From: Terriglobia bacterium
GTDB taxonomy: Bacteria > Acidobacteriota > Terriglobia > Terriglobales > Acidobacteriaceae
DNA: 64,000 nucleotides
Assembly (NCBI GenBank): GCA_020073465.1
Contig: JAIQFC010000012.1
Coordinates: 1 to 64,000, forward strand
Reading direction: 5' to 3'
The position numbers and the translations under genes were made by a program. Positions within the stretch are counted from its first letter, which is position 1; each line of letters starts with the position of its first letter. Below are positions 52,563 through 61,460 of the stretch, piece after piece. The notes below the pieces were generated by a model. That model ran no database searches and was not told the DNA's origin. It worked only from the letters and a program-made list of their open reading frames with translations.

Positions 52563-52694
52563 ATGCTCGTAACTCGGAACCGCTTCTCGCGGAATCCCTA
52601 TTTCCACTTTCATCCGCTGCATTCACTGTACGCGCTGATCACGGTGTTAGTTCTGTTGGGGCTGCTATCGTGGTTTGCGGTTACAGCGAGGTAG
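52563..52694 (+). CDS. 43-residue single-span membrane protein
   Basis: ATG 52563 follows AAGGAGG by 4 bases. The product starts MLVTRNRFSRNPYFHFHPLH, followed by one membrane span (SLYALITVLVLLGLLSWFAV) and ends TAR before TAG 52692-52694. The basic, His- and Phe-rich N-terminus followed by a single span suggests an inner-membrane small protein with its N-terminus in the cytoplasm. It is too short for ordinary gene calling, but the ribosome site and hydrophobic pattern make it credible. Function unknown. Confidence 0.65.
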   Translation: MLVTRNRFSRNPYFHFHPLHSLYALITVLVLLGLLSWFAVTAR

Positions 52695-52735
52695 GAGCGA
52701 GCGTAAACCCGGGGCCGGCCGGGCTGCGCCCAGGC

Positions 52736-52783
52736 GGGACAGCCGAGAGCCTGCCCTGAGCGGAGTCGAAGGGCGGCTGTCCC
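52736..52783. repeat. 48-bp palindromic repeat, copy 1
   Basis: It runs from GGGACAGCCGAGAGCCTGCC to GGGCGGCTGTCCC. An inverted copy lies at 63538-63585 with one internal difference (GGAGTC versus GAAGTC) apart from its last base. Confidence 0.88.
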
Positions 52784-52934
52784 TACGTGAGGGTTTCCGC
52801 TCAATGACGTGGGCGTGCCGTTGAAGTGATTTTCTGCGCGTTTGGCCGCTGCGGTTTGCAAAAGTCCCCCGCCATACGAGAACATATCAAGTTTGCACAT
52901 CCATCCTGATTCTTACTGAGGAAGCGGCCAACTT

Positions 52935-54344
52935 ATGGCGACACGGCAGAAGTCTGCAAAAGCGGCAAAGCCAGTGCGGGTTGAAGTAAAAGATTCGGCG
53001 AAGCGCGAGGGTAAGGCGCACAGCAAGCACAACGGCACGATCGCTCCCGCGAAAGGGAAACTCGGGGTGATGATCCCGGGTATGGGAGCGGTCGCGACGA
53101 CATTTGTGGCGGGAGTAGAGGCAATCCGCAAAGGGCTGGCGAAGCCAATTGGCTCGCTCACGCAGATGGGAACGATCCGGCTGGGCAAGCGCACGGACGG
53201 ACGTTCGCCCAAGATCAAAGAATTCGTGCCGCTGGCGGGGCTTGACGACCTGGTCTTCACCGGGTGGGACATCTTCGAAGACAACATGTATGAGGCAGCG
53301 TCCAATGCCGGCGTGCTCGACCACCGGCTCCTTGAGCAGCTGAAGCCATTTCTGTCTACGGTCACGCCGCGGGCGGCAGTGTTCGATCACAACTACGTAA
53401 AGAAGATCGACGGGCCCAACGTGAAAAAGGGCAAGACGAAGATGGATCTGGCGGAGCAGCTGCGCGACGACATCCGTGAGTTTCGGAAGACGAGCGGGGC
53501 GAGCCGGCTGATCACGATGTGGTGCGGATCGACGGAGTCGTATATCGAGCCGACCGCGGCGCACCAGTCGGCAAAATCATTTGAAAAGGCGCTGCGTGAG
53601 AACGACGAAATGATTGCGCCCTCGATGATCTATGCCTATGCGTCGCTGATGGAGGGGGTACCGTTTGCCAACGGTGCGCCGAATCTGACCGTGGACCTGC
53701 CGGTGATGCTGGAACTTTCCCGGCAAAACGAGGCCCCGATCTGCGGGAAAGATTTCAAGACCGGGCAGACTCTGATGAAGACCGTGTTGGCGCCGGCGTT
53801 TAAGGCGCGGCTGCTCGGGCTGAGTGGATGGTATTCGACCAACATTCTCGGCAACCGCGATGGCGAAGTGCTGGACGATCCGGGGTCGTTCAAGACCAAG
53901 GAAGAATCGAAGCTGGGAGTGCTGGAACACATTCTGCAGCCCGCGCTTTACCCCGAGTTGTACGGGAATATCTTCCATAAGGTTCGCATTAATTATTATC
54001 CGCCACGTGGTGACAACAAAGAGGGTTGGGACAACATCGACATCTTCGGGTGGCTGGGCTATCCGATGCAGATCAAGGTTGACTTCCTGTGCCGCGATTC
54101 GATTCTGGCAGCGCCGATTGTGCTGGATCTGGTGCTGCTGATGGATCTGGCGCAACGCTGTTCGGAGCTGAAGGGAATCGGGATCCAGGAGTGGCTCAGC
54201 TTTTACTTTAAGTCTCCGATGACGGCGCCGGGGCTGTATCCGGAGCATGACCTGTTCATTCAGTTGATGAAGCTGAAGAACACGCTGCGGCATTTGAAGG
54301 GGGAAGAGTTGATCACGCACCTGGGGCTGGAATATTACGACTAG
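52935..54344 (+). CDS. ino1: myo-Inositol-1-phosphate synthase
   Basis: This NAD-dependent enzyme converts glucose 6-phosphate to 1L-myo-inositol 1-phosphate. The 469-residue protein has a Lys/Ala-rich extension of about 40 residues, then the Rossmann start KLGVMIPGMGAVATTFVAGV, GWDIFEDNMYEAA, LITMWCGSTESYIEP, IYAYASLMEGVPFANG, ICGKDFKTGQTLMKTVLAPA, STNILGNRDGEVL and NIDIFGWLGYPMQIKVDFLC. Inositol could serve phosphatidylinositol or compatible solutes. No inositol monophosphatase or transferase is adjacent. GAGGAAG lies upstream of ATG 52935. Confidence 0.93.
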   Translation: MATRQKSAKAAKPVRVEVKDSAKREGKAHSKHNGTIAPAKGKLGVMIPGMGAVATTFVAGVEAIRKGLAKPIGSLTQMGTIRLGKRTDGRSPKIKEFVPLAGLDDLVFTGWDIFEDNMYEAASNAGVLDHRLLEQLKPFLSTVTPRAAVFDHNYVKKIDGPNVKKGKTKMDLAEQLRDDIREFRKTSGASRLITMWCGSTESYIEPTAAHQSAKSFEKALRENDEMIAPSMIYAYASLMEGVPFANGAPNLTVDLPVMLELSRQNEAPICGKDFKTGQTLMKTVLAPAFKARLLGLSGWYSTNILGNRDGEVLDDPGSFKTKEESKLGVLEHILQPALYPELYGNIFHKVRINYYPPRGDNKEGWDNIDIFGWLGYPMQIKVDFLCRDSILAAPIVLDLVLLMDLAQRCSELKGIGIQEWLSFYFKSPMTAPGLYPEHDLFIQLMKLKNTLRHLKGEELITHLGLEYYD

Positions 54345-54461
54345 CGCGTGTTGGTCGGGCGCCTTCGTCCACCGCTTTTGACTGTCGATTTTTCTTGCGG
54401 TCACCACGAAAGCGCCCGGCAGATGCTCCATGTACCTGGGGAGCACTCTTCTCCGCGGACG

Positions 54462-55829
54462 TTATTTGTGGAATTCCAATTTGAGCACGAACACGTCAGT
54501 GTTCCCGCGAGGCTGCACCTGCGCAGCATTCTCCGTGATCCATTTCGGTCGACCGATCGCACTACCCGCAACCCACACATTACCGTCCGCGTCTGCCTGA
54601 ACCGCCACTGCTGTGTTGTTGATCGGTGATATTTCGGGTCCCGCATTGCCGCCAAGGAAAGTCCCGTACAGCACGCGACCGTTGGCGGCGGAGAGCCGGA
54701 GCAACATCATGTCGCTGCCCCGGCCTGGATAGCGTGCCATAGCCCCCGCAGTCACCGGAAAATCTCGTGAATAGCTGAATCCGCAGACGAACAGGCTGCC
54801 GGGAAGTCCTGCGCTGATGCCAGAAATCCTGGTTTCGTCCGAGCCACCAACGCTCCTGTACCAATCTATGCGTCTGCCCGTTAGTCTGAGCACGAAACCG
54901 GTGGTGCGGCCTCCCGATTGAGCGGAGCCGGCCAGGTAGACGTGGCCGTTGCGATCCACGGATATTGCAGCGGGTTGTCCTGCAAATCCTACACATGCCG
55001 GTTCTTGCTCATGATGAAAGGCAACGACGAAACCGAACGGTCTTTCTAGCATCGGCCCTTGACATGGAAGATTTTCAGAATCCGAGATCCCTGCAGCCCA
55101 AACGGTTCCGTCGGGTCCGACTGCGACTGCGCTAAACCAGTCCTCGCCCGATCCTCCAAACCTGCGGACCCAGCGCAATTCGCCCTTGTCGTCGAGCAAC
55201 AAGACCAAACCGTCGGTTGCCCCATGTGGTTTTGTTGCGAGCAGATTCGTTGAGCGGGTCCATCCCACAGCAACGGTTCCACCGTTCGGGGCCTCGGCCA
55301 CGGCGGTTAGGTTGTCCGCTTCGCTGCCGCCGAGATAGGTTGCGTACTCTGCCTTCGAGTCCGACGGGTTCAGCTTCACAACGTAGCCATCACAAGGTTC
55401 CAGTCCCTTGCCGCCTCCCGGTTCTCGCTGCAAGGCATTCACGGTCACAGGGAAGTCTGACGAGCAAGTCGAGCCCACGACCACCACCCTGCCGGAAGCG
55501 TCAACTGCAATCGAGTTCGCCGCACTGCGAAACGAACCACCGATGAATGTGGAATAGACGAAGCGGTCTCCGGCGGGACTTAGCTTTGTCGCGAAACCCA
55601 CAGAGTCGTCGTTGTTGACGGAAGTCTGGGTTTTGAAGGCCCGTTTGGTGACAGGGAAATCAGGTGAAGGAGTATTTCCCACGACCCAGGCATTGCCAGC
55701 TGCATCCACCGCGAGCGCAGTGGCTCCGTCTTTGTGACGTCCTCCGAGGTAGGTGCCGTAGGCGACACTGGGTTGAGACTGGAGGGAGGCCATTAAGATC
55801 AGGCCCGCCAGCGTAGCAAGTAGGGGCAT
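54462..55829 (-). CDS. Secreted SBBP-type beta-propeller protein
   Basis: The 455-residue protein begins with a signal peptide (LLATLAGLILMASLQSQPSV) and then has about seven SBBP-type repeats: YGTYLGGRHKDGATALAVDAAGN, then YSTFIGGS, YATYLGGSEADNLTAV and YGTFLGGNAGPEIS, each followed by G-x-x-x-V-x-G-x-T/S and DFPVT. These propellers are common in acidobacterial secretomes. The role is probably binding at the cell surface. No enzymatic residues are recognised. Confidence 0.88.
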   Translation of the reverse strand: MPLLATLAGLILMASLQSQPSVAYGTYLGGRHKDGATALAVDAAGNAWVVGNTPSPDFPVTKRAFKTQTSVNNDDSVGFATKLSPAGDRFVYSTFIGGSFRSAANSIAVDASGRVVVVGSTCSSDFPVTVNALQREPGGGKGLEPCDGYVVKLNPSDSKAEYATYLGGSEADNLTAVAEAPNGGTVAVGWTRSTNLLATKPHGATDGLVLLLDDKGELRWVRRFGGSGEDWFSAVAVGPDGTVWAAGISDSENLPCQGPMLERPFGFVVAFHHEQEPACVGFAGQPAAISVDRNGHVYLAGSAQSGGRTTGFVLRLTGRRIDWYRSVGGSDETRISGISAGLPGSLFVCGFSYSRDFPVTAGAMARYPGRGSDMMLLRLSAANGRVLYGTFLGGNAGPEISPINNTAVAVQADADGNVWVAGSAIGRPKWITENAAQVQPRGNTDVFVLKLEFHK

Positions 55830-55952
55830 TCAGAATCTCAGACACCGCCAGGGCCAGGCTAGTTCCCGCCAGGCTATTGAGTTGCGGCCCAGTCGTAACG
55901 AGGGCCAGTATTGGCGCACGGCTCCACGCGCGGCTAAGGGACACACGTTGCG

Positions 55953-57242
55953 CTACGCTAGCTTCTTTTCCCTTCGATACTCGTCGAACTTCTCCAAAAA
56001 GCGATCGATGTCCCGCTTCTGCAGATAGTAGGGAGTAGACAACCGCAGCTTGTTCGGCTCGGCGCCGCGGATGCGGATCTTGTGTGTGTGCCACATCCAG
56101 TTTTCCAGGTCCATCCGCGGGACGGGTGGCACGTTCACGGTCACGATGGCGCAGCGCAGAGCAGGAGCGGGGGAGGTCCACGACTCGGCACCGCGCTTCT
56201 TCATCTCATCGAGGATGTAGTCGGCCAGCCAGCGGTGGCGGCGTTCGATGCGGTCCATGCCGATGTCGTTGGCGAGTTTGATGGCGGCGCGCAGGCCCCA
56301 CAGCGCGGGAACGTTGGAGCTGCCGATGCGCTGGAAGCGTTCAGCGCGGAGCTTGGGATCATCCCAGCCTTCGGTGGCGATCGTGTTCCAGAGCCGGTCG
56401 ATGACTTCGTCGCGCACGTAAAGGAAGCCGGAGCCTTTCGGCGCCTGCAGCCACTTGTGCGGGCTCGATGAGTACATGTCGCAGCCGAGTTCGTGGAGGT
56501 TCAGGCGCATCATCCCGGGAACATGGGCGCCGTCGACGGCGGAGAGAACTCCCTTGCTGCGGGCAAGAGCAGCGAGTTCTTTGGCGGGCAGGACCACGCC
56601 GGAGAACGTCGTGATGTGGCTGAAGAAGAGCACGCGCGTGCGCGGAGTGATGGCGTCGCCGAAGAGGTTGAGAACCTGGGCCGCGTCTTTCACGGGGCGC
56701 GGCAGCGTGATCTTCTTCACCACGATGCCGTAGCGCTTGGCCTTGAGGTTCCACGGATGCTCGCCGCCGGGATGCTCCTGGTCGGTCATGAGCACTTCGT
56801 CGCCGGGCTTCATGTCCACACCGTTGGCGATGTAGCTGTTGGCTTCGGTGGCGTTGCGGAGCAAGGCGATCTCGTCACGGTTGCAGCCGACAAAGGCGGC
56901 AAGCGGATCGCGGAATTCGTTCCACGAGGCGTATCCCCAGATGGGGTAGTCCTCTGGATCCTGCTGGTCCATTTTTTCGGTGGTAGTGTAACCGTCGAAA
57001 ATGGTGCGTAGTACTGGCGCAGGGCTGGAGCCAACGGTGCCGTTGTTCAGATAGATCTCGTCCTCGGGGATGAGGAACTGTTTGCGCATCGCGGCCCAGT
57101 AGGCGTCTTCGTTCTTGTCGAGCAGGATGTGGTCGGGAGGCGGAGGCGTCTTGTCGAGTTGAGCGAGCAGGTTGCTGCGGAATGCCAGCGAGGCGGCAAG
57201 GCCGGTGGCGGCAGTGGAAAGGAAGCGGCGGCGGTCGAGCAT
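55953..57242 (-). CDS. Tat-exported class V aminotransferase-fold PLP enzyme
   Basis: ATG 57242 has CAGGAG 6 bases upstream and opens a twin-arginine signal (MLDRRRFLSTAATGLAASLAF). The 429-residue protein has the class V aminotransferase/isopenicillin N epimerase-like layout: IYLNNGTVGSSPAPVLRTIF, LLRNATEANSYIANG, DQEHPGG, VDGAHVPGM and the PLP lysine in SSPHKWLQAPKGSGFLYV. PLP enzymes of this class in the periplasm are usually racemase/epimerase- or lyase-like. Its substrate is unknown. The longer frame to 57413 is not needed. Confidence 0.9.
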   Translation of the reverse strand: MLDRRRFLSTAATGLAASLAFRSNLLAQLDKTPPPPDHILLDKNEDAYWAAMRKQFLIPEDEIYLNNGTVGSSPAPVLRTIFDGYTTTEKMDQQDPEDYPIWGYASWNEFRDPLAAFVGCNRDEIALLRNATEANSYIANGVDMKPGDEVLMTDQEHPGGEHPWNLKAKRYGIVVKKITLPRPVKDAAQVLNLFGDAITPRTRVLFFSHITTFSGVVLPAKELAALARSKGVLSAVDGAHVPGMMRLNLHELGCDMYSSSPHKWLQAPKGSGFLYVRDEVIDRLWNTIATEGWDDPKLRAERFQRIGSSNVPALWGLRAAIKLANDIGMDRIERRHRWLADYILDEMKKRGAESWTSPAPALRCAIVTVNVPPVPRMDLENWMWHTHKIRIRGAEPNKLRLSTPYYLQKRDIDRFLEKFDEYRREKKLA

Positions 57243-57427
57243 CAGGGGGCTCCTGGATCGCGAAGAGTGACGCGCTATCGTACGACCGCGACGGGCAAGG
57301 AGCAAATCCGTGTGGATCGGAGACTCTTGTCCGACGTTTTCGACTCTGAGTGTTCGTATGCAAATTTCGCAGTACCTGAGGCTATTTGGCTTTCCGGGTC
57401 CCGGCAGCCACACACAAGATCAAAGGC

Positions 57428-57453
57428 GTCGGACAAGAGTGTCCGACCCACAC
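57428..57453. repeat. Variable-stem palindrome with CCACAC tail
   Basis: GTCGGACA-agag-TGTCCGAC followed by CCACAC. Compared with 47115 (GGCGGACA/TGTCCGCC) both arms carry matching changes, so pairing is kept. Confidence 0.85.
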
Positions 57454-57459
57454 ACGGAT

Positions 57460-59103
57460 CTAGTTCACGGTGAATACACCGGCGCTGGTAGCCGTGCCTC
57501 CGGGGGTGGTGATGGTGATCTTGCCGCTCACGGCGCCGTTCGGCACTTTGGCGGTCACCTGGGAGTTGGAGACGATGTTGGGGCGGGCGCGAGTGGACCC
57601 GAACTTTACGACGAGAGCCTGGCCCAGGCCGGAGCCGTTGATCGTCACCACGGTGCCGACGGGCCCACTGGTCGGAGTGAATCCGGAGATCACCGGCTTT
57701 ATCTTGATTGCCTTGTTGCAGAATAGAGTGGTCGTGCCGGTGGTCACCGTCACGTAGCCGGTGCCGGAATTCGGGGGGACCGCGGCGTTGATGAACGTGC
57801 TTCCGGTTACAGTGAAGTTGGTAGCGTTGTCTCCGCCGATGTCCACGACCGAAGTGCTGCTGAAACCCTGGCCGATGATGCCGACCTTCGATCCGATGGT
57901 TGCGGTGGACGGCTGCAGGATGCAGAAGGGCACGGGACCCTCGTTGAAGGTATAGAAAGTGCCGAAGCTCGCGGTACCACCGCTCTCGGTGTCTCCGTAG
58001 TACAAGCCGTTAGTATTGAGCAGCACGCTGGAGGCGGGATTCTCCCCCAGCGTGCCGTCAAAGTAGTACAACACGTTGAAGACGCCCGCGGTGGTGATGC
58101 TGAAGAGGGTTCCCATGCCGTTGGGGAGGCCAACTCCTCCCAGTGGGGTTACACCGTAGAAATTGCTGTCGGGGCCTTGCACCATGCCGACGTAGGGATA
58201 GGCTCCGTCGGTGGTGCTGTTGAAGTTGTGGAGGACGTTGTAGGTGCCACCGGGCGTGAGGTCGAAGATCACGCCGTTGGCATTCGCGCCGCCGGCGGCG
58301 GTGTTTCCGTAGAAATCGCCCTCGCCGAACGAGGACTGGGAAAGAGCCGCGGTCGGCTGGGCTCCATCGGTGAAGGTGAAACTGTGTAGAACGGTCAGCT
58401 TTCCTGCCGGGGTGATCTTGAAGGTCTCGCCGTAGCCGTTGGCGCCGCCGTTCTGAGTGGTGCCGTACAGATTGCCATCAGTGGCCTGGATCAGAGGCGC
58501 GACGGGATTGGCTCCATCCGTGGAGTTGAAGGAATAAATGGTGGTTAAGGTTCCACCGGGCGCCATTCTGTAGACTGTGCCGAAACCGTTGGCGCCGCCC
58601 TGCGTGGTCGTTCCGTAGAAATTGCCGTCGGCGGCCAGGAGCAGAGGTGCGCGGGGAGTGTCTCCGTCGGGACCGGAAAAGGTGTGCAGCACCTTGCGAG
58701 TGCCGCCAGGCGTGACTTTATAGACGCTGCCTTTGTCGGTGCTTCCGTAGACGCAGACGCCGTAGAAGTTTCCATCATTGCCGAGAACCAGGCCGGCCAC
58801 GCAGTAGTAGGCGCCAGGAGTGCTGGGGAAGCTGTACACCACGCTGGTGTTTCCGCTGGCATCGATTTTGAAAACAGCCCCGTTACCGTGGGCGCCGCCG
58901 TATTGGGTGGTGCCGTACATATTGCCGTCGCGACCCTGGGTCAGGGCGGCTTGGGGCACGGGCTGCAGAGGGTCTCCACTGTTGGTCCCAAAGTTGTAGA
59001 GCACGGTGGGAGTTTGGGCGTGGACCGCGCCGGTGAGGGCGACGATCGACGCCACGAGCAGATTAGCCGCTGTCCCGCGAATCGATTGCGCATTGGTTTT
59101 CAT
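57460..59103 (-). CDS. Secreted TIGR03803-type repeat protein with IPT/TIG domains
   Basis: The 547-residue protein has a signal peptide (NLLVASIVALTGAVHAQ). Residues 30-390 contain about seven repeats with the pattern G-x-L-Y-G-T-T-x-x-G-G-A-x-x-x-G-x-V-F-K followed by LxxFxxxDGxxP (for example YGTTQYGGAHGNGAVFKI, YGTTTQGGANGFGTVYRM). This is the choice-of-anchor/TIGR03803 type. Two IPT/TIG Ig-like domains follow (about 395-465 and 468-547, with GFTPTSGPVGTVVTINGSGL). The function is probably extracellular adhesion or polymer binding. Confidence 0.9.
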   Translation of the reverse strand: MKTNAQSIRGTAANLLVASIVALTGAVHAQTPTVLYNFGTNSGDPLQPVPQAALTQGRDGNMYGTTQYGGAHGNGAVFKIDASGNTSVVYSFPSTPGAYYCVAGLVLGNDGNFYGVCVYGSTDKGSVYKVTPGGTRKVLHTFSGPDGDTPRAPLLLAADGNFYGTTTQGGANGFGTVYRMAPGGTLTTIYSFNSTDGANPVAPLIQATDGNLYGTTQNGGANGYGETFKITPAGKLTVLHSFTFTDGAQPTAALSQSSFGEGDFYGNTAAGGANANGVIFDLTPGGTYNVLHNFNSTTDGAYPYVGMVQGPDSNFYGVTPLGGVGLPNGMGTLFSITTAGVFNVLYYFDGTLGENPASSVLLNTNGLYYGDTESGGTASFGTFYTFNEGPVPFCILQPSTATIGSKVGIIGQGFSSTSVVDIGGDNATNFTVTGSTFINAAVPPNSGTGYVTVTTGTTTLFCNKAIKIKPVISGFTPTSGPVGTVVTINGSGLGQALVVKFGSTRARPNIVSNSQVTAKVPNGAVSGKITITTPGGTATSAGVFTVN

Positions 59104-59408
59104 GCGAGGTCTCCTGGGCTGCGAAGGTTCAGCCTGCTCTGTTCTCGGTCCCCACGGACTAGCGCTGGCCGCGGCTGGGGAGAACGCCTACTAGGTAATG
59201 TGAGAAACGCGAACAAATCGGCTCATACGAAATTGGATGGTTCGGGCCGGGCTTCCTTCTGCGCATAAGTATTTTGTTCTGAGCCAGGTAAACGGTAGAA
59301 CTTAAATCCTTGCGGGCTTGCCTGTTCCTTCCCAAGGATCGGCGAAGGACCCAAGTCCGAACTTGCCGGAACACTCAGGATTCGACACAATGCTCGACTG
59401 GATCCGGG
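59104..59408. other. Divergent intergenic region at the second skew boundary
   Basis: The 305 bases separate two divergent genes. An AGGTCTCC sequence near 59110 reads as GGAGACC, a ribosome-site-like motif, on the minus strand. I see no known riboswitch or repeat. The strand skew changes from G-rich to C-rich across this region. Confidence 0.5.
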
Positions 59409-61460
59409 ATGACGACGAAGACGATTCTGACGTACCTGATCTGGCTCGCTGTGGCAGTCGGTGGCGTCATAGCGGTCGGGGTAGTAGCGATCCATCGCGG
59501 GGAGCCCATCAACGCTCTCTGGCTCGTCGTCGCGGCGACCTGCTGCTACGCCCTGGGCTACCGCTTCTACAGCAGGTTCATCGCCGCGAAGATTCTCGTG
59601 GTCGACGCCTTGCGCGCCACCCCCGCCGAGCGCCTGGAAAACGGACGCGACTTTCTGGTCACGAACAAGTGGGTCGTCTTTGGCCATCATTTTGCCGCGA
59701 TCGCAGGCCCTGGCCCGCTCGTCGGCCCGGTGCTGGCGGCACAGTTCGGATATCTGCCTGGCACTCTGTGGATCGTGACCGGTGCGGTGCTCGCTGGCTG
59801 CGTCCAGGATTTCGTGATTCTGCTTTTCTCCGTTCGCCGCGATGGTAAATCGCTCACCGAAATGGCCAAGGAAGAGACCGGCCGCGTCGGCGGCGTCGTG
59901 GCCTACTCTGCCGTCATCGTGATCCTGGTGATCCTGCTCGCAGTAATTGCCCTGGTGGTGGTGAATGCCCTGAAGTCGAGTCCATGGGGCACATTCACCA
60001 TTGCGATGACGATTCCCATTGCTTTGCTGATGGGTGTCTACCTTCGGCGTATTCGTCCGGGCAAGGTGCTGGAGGCATCGATCCTCGGATTTGTGCTGGT
60101 GATGCTGGCGATCTGGGGAGGCCGGTGGGTCTCGCAGGATCCTTCCCTGGCACAAACGTTCACCTTGAGCGCAGCCGCATTGGCTATTCTGATCATTCTT
60201 TATGGCTTCGCCGCATCGGCGCTTCCCGTGTGGCTTCTGCTCGCTCCGCGCGATTACCTGAGCACGTTCGTGAAGCTGGGAACAATCGCTCTCCTCGGCT
60301 TGGGAATTGTCGTGTTCCGTCCGGTGCTGCACATGCCTGCGCTCACCCGTTTCGTGGATGGCACCGGCCCGGTATTTGCCGGGAAGATCTTTCCCTTCGC
60401 CTTCATCACCATCGCCTGCGGAGCCGTCAGCGGCTTTCACTCGCTGATCTCAAGCGGAACCACTCCCAAGCTCATTGCCCGCGAGACGCAGACGCGCATG
60501 GTCGGATACGGCGCCATGCTGGCCGAGTCTGCCGTGGCAGTCATGGCCGTAATCGCGGCCTGCGTGCTGCAGCCCGGCGTCTATTTCGCCATCAACAGCC
60601 CGGCGGGAATCGTGGGGCAGGCGCCCGAAGTAGCCGCTGCAACCATTTCGGGCTGGGGTTTCCCCGTGACTGCACCCGAGATGCAAGCCCTGGCTCGTGC
60701 CGTCGGCGAGGAGACGCTGTACAACCGCACCGGCGGCGCCCCCGCGTTTGCCGTCGGCATGGCCAACATCTTCTCCAACAGCCTGGGAGGCCAGGCGCTG
60801 ATGGCGATCTGGTACCACTTCGCGATCATGTTCGAAGCGCTCTTCATTCTGACCGTCCTCGATGCCGGCACCCGTGTGGCCCGATTCATGATTCAGGACG
60901 CACTCGCCCACGTCTATCCGCCGCTCGGGCGCACAAGTTGGTACCCGTCGATTCTGTCGACCAGCGGTCTGGTGGTCGCGGCCTGGGGATACTTCCTGTG
61001 GCAAGGAGTGAAGGATCCACTGGGGGGAATCAATTCGCTGTGGCCGCTGTTCGGTATCGCGAATCAACTGTTGGCAACGGTCGCGCTGTGCGTCGCCACC
61101 ACGATCATCATCAAGATGCATCGAGCGAAGTACGCATTGGTTACATTAGTCCCGCTCACATGGCTGGTGGCTGTAACGTTCGCCGGGTCGTGGCACAAGG
61201 TTCTTGATCCTGATCCGCGGGTCGGCTTTCTCGCGCAAGCGAAAGCGCTGGGCGCCGCGCCATTCACGCATGCAACGGCACGGCTGATCTTCAACAATCG
61301 CCTGGACGCGCTGGTTACCGCCGCTCTGGTAGTGATGGTGACCCTCGTTGTCGTGGAATCCGCGCGGGTATGGATCGGGGTCTTGAGTGGAAAGCGGGAA
61401 GCGCGAGTGCGGGAAGCACCCTTTGTGATGACCCGCCTCGCCACGGAGGAACACAGATGA
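59409..61460 (+). CDS. cstA: Carbon starvation protein CstA, pyruvate/peptide transporter family
   Basis: From ATG 59409 (MTTKTILTYLIWLAVAVGGV) the 683-residue protein has about 16-18 spans and the CstA hallmarks: NGRDFLVTNKWVVFGHHFAAIAGPGPLVGPVLAAQ (given as the region around residue 75-110), TLWIVTGAVLAGCVQDF, ISSGTTPKLI, DAGTRVARFMIQD and WPLFGIANQLLA. CstA/YjiY proteins import pyruvate and perhaps peptides under carbon limitation. The next gene overlaps its stop and encodes its usual small partner. Codons again end mostly in C here, unlike the genes at 30-59 kb. Confidence 0.95.
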   Translation: MTTKTILTYLIWLAVAVGGVIAVGVVAIHRGEPINALWLVVAATCCYALGYRFYSRFIAAKILVVDALRATPAERLENGRDFLVTNKWVVFGHHFAAIAGPGPLVGPVLAAQFGYLPGTLWIVTGAVLAGCVQDFVILLFSVRRDGKSLTEMAKEETGRVGGVVAYSAVIVILVILLAVIALVVVNALKSSPWGTFTIAMTIPIALLMGVYLRRIRPGKVLEASILGFVLVMLAIWGGRWVSQDPSLAQTFTLSAAALAILIILYGFAASALPVWLLLAPRDYLSTFVKLGTIALLGLGIVVFRPVLHMPALTRFVDGTGPVFAGKIFPFAFITIACGAVSGFHSLISSGTTPKLIARETQTRMVGYGAMLAESAVAVMAVIAACVLQPGVYFAINSPAGIVGQAPEVAAATISGWGFPVTAPEMQALARAVGEETLYNRTGGAPAFAVGMANIFSNSLGGQALMAIWYHFAIMFEALFILTVLDAGTRVARFMIQDALAHVYPPLGRTSWYPSILSTSGLVVAAWGYFLWQGVKDPLGGINSLWPLFGIANQLLATVALCVATTIIIKMHRAKYALVTLVPLTWLVAVTFAGSWHKVLDPDPRVGFLAQAKALGAAPFTHATARLIFNNRLDALVTAALVVMVTLVVVESARVWIGVLSGKREARVREAPFVMTRLATEEHR

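Noticed and set aside
59104-59300. Cyclic-di-GMP (GEMM) riboswitch in the leader of the TIGR03803-type gene
   Set aside because: A GGGACC and CAGCCC-like segment is present, but the conserved GGACGCAAAGCC core and second hairpin are missing.
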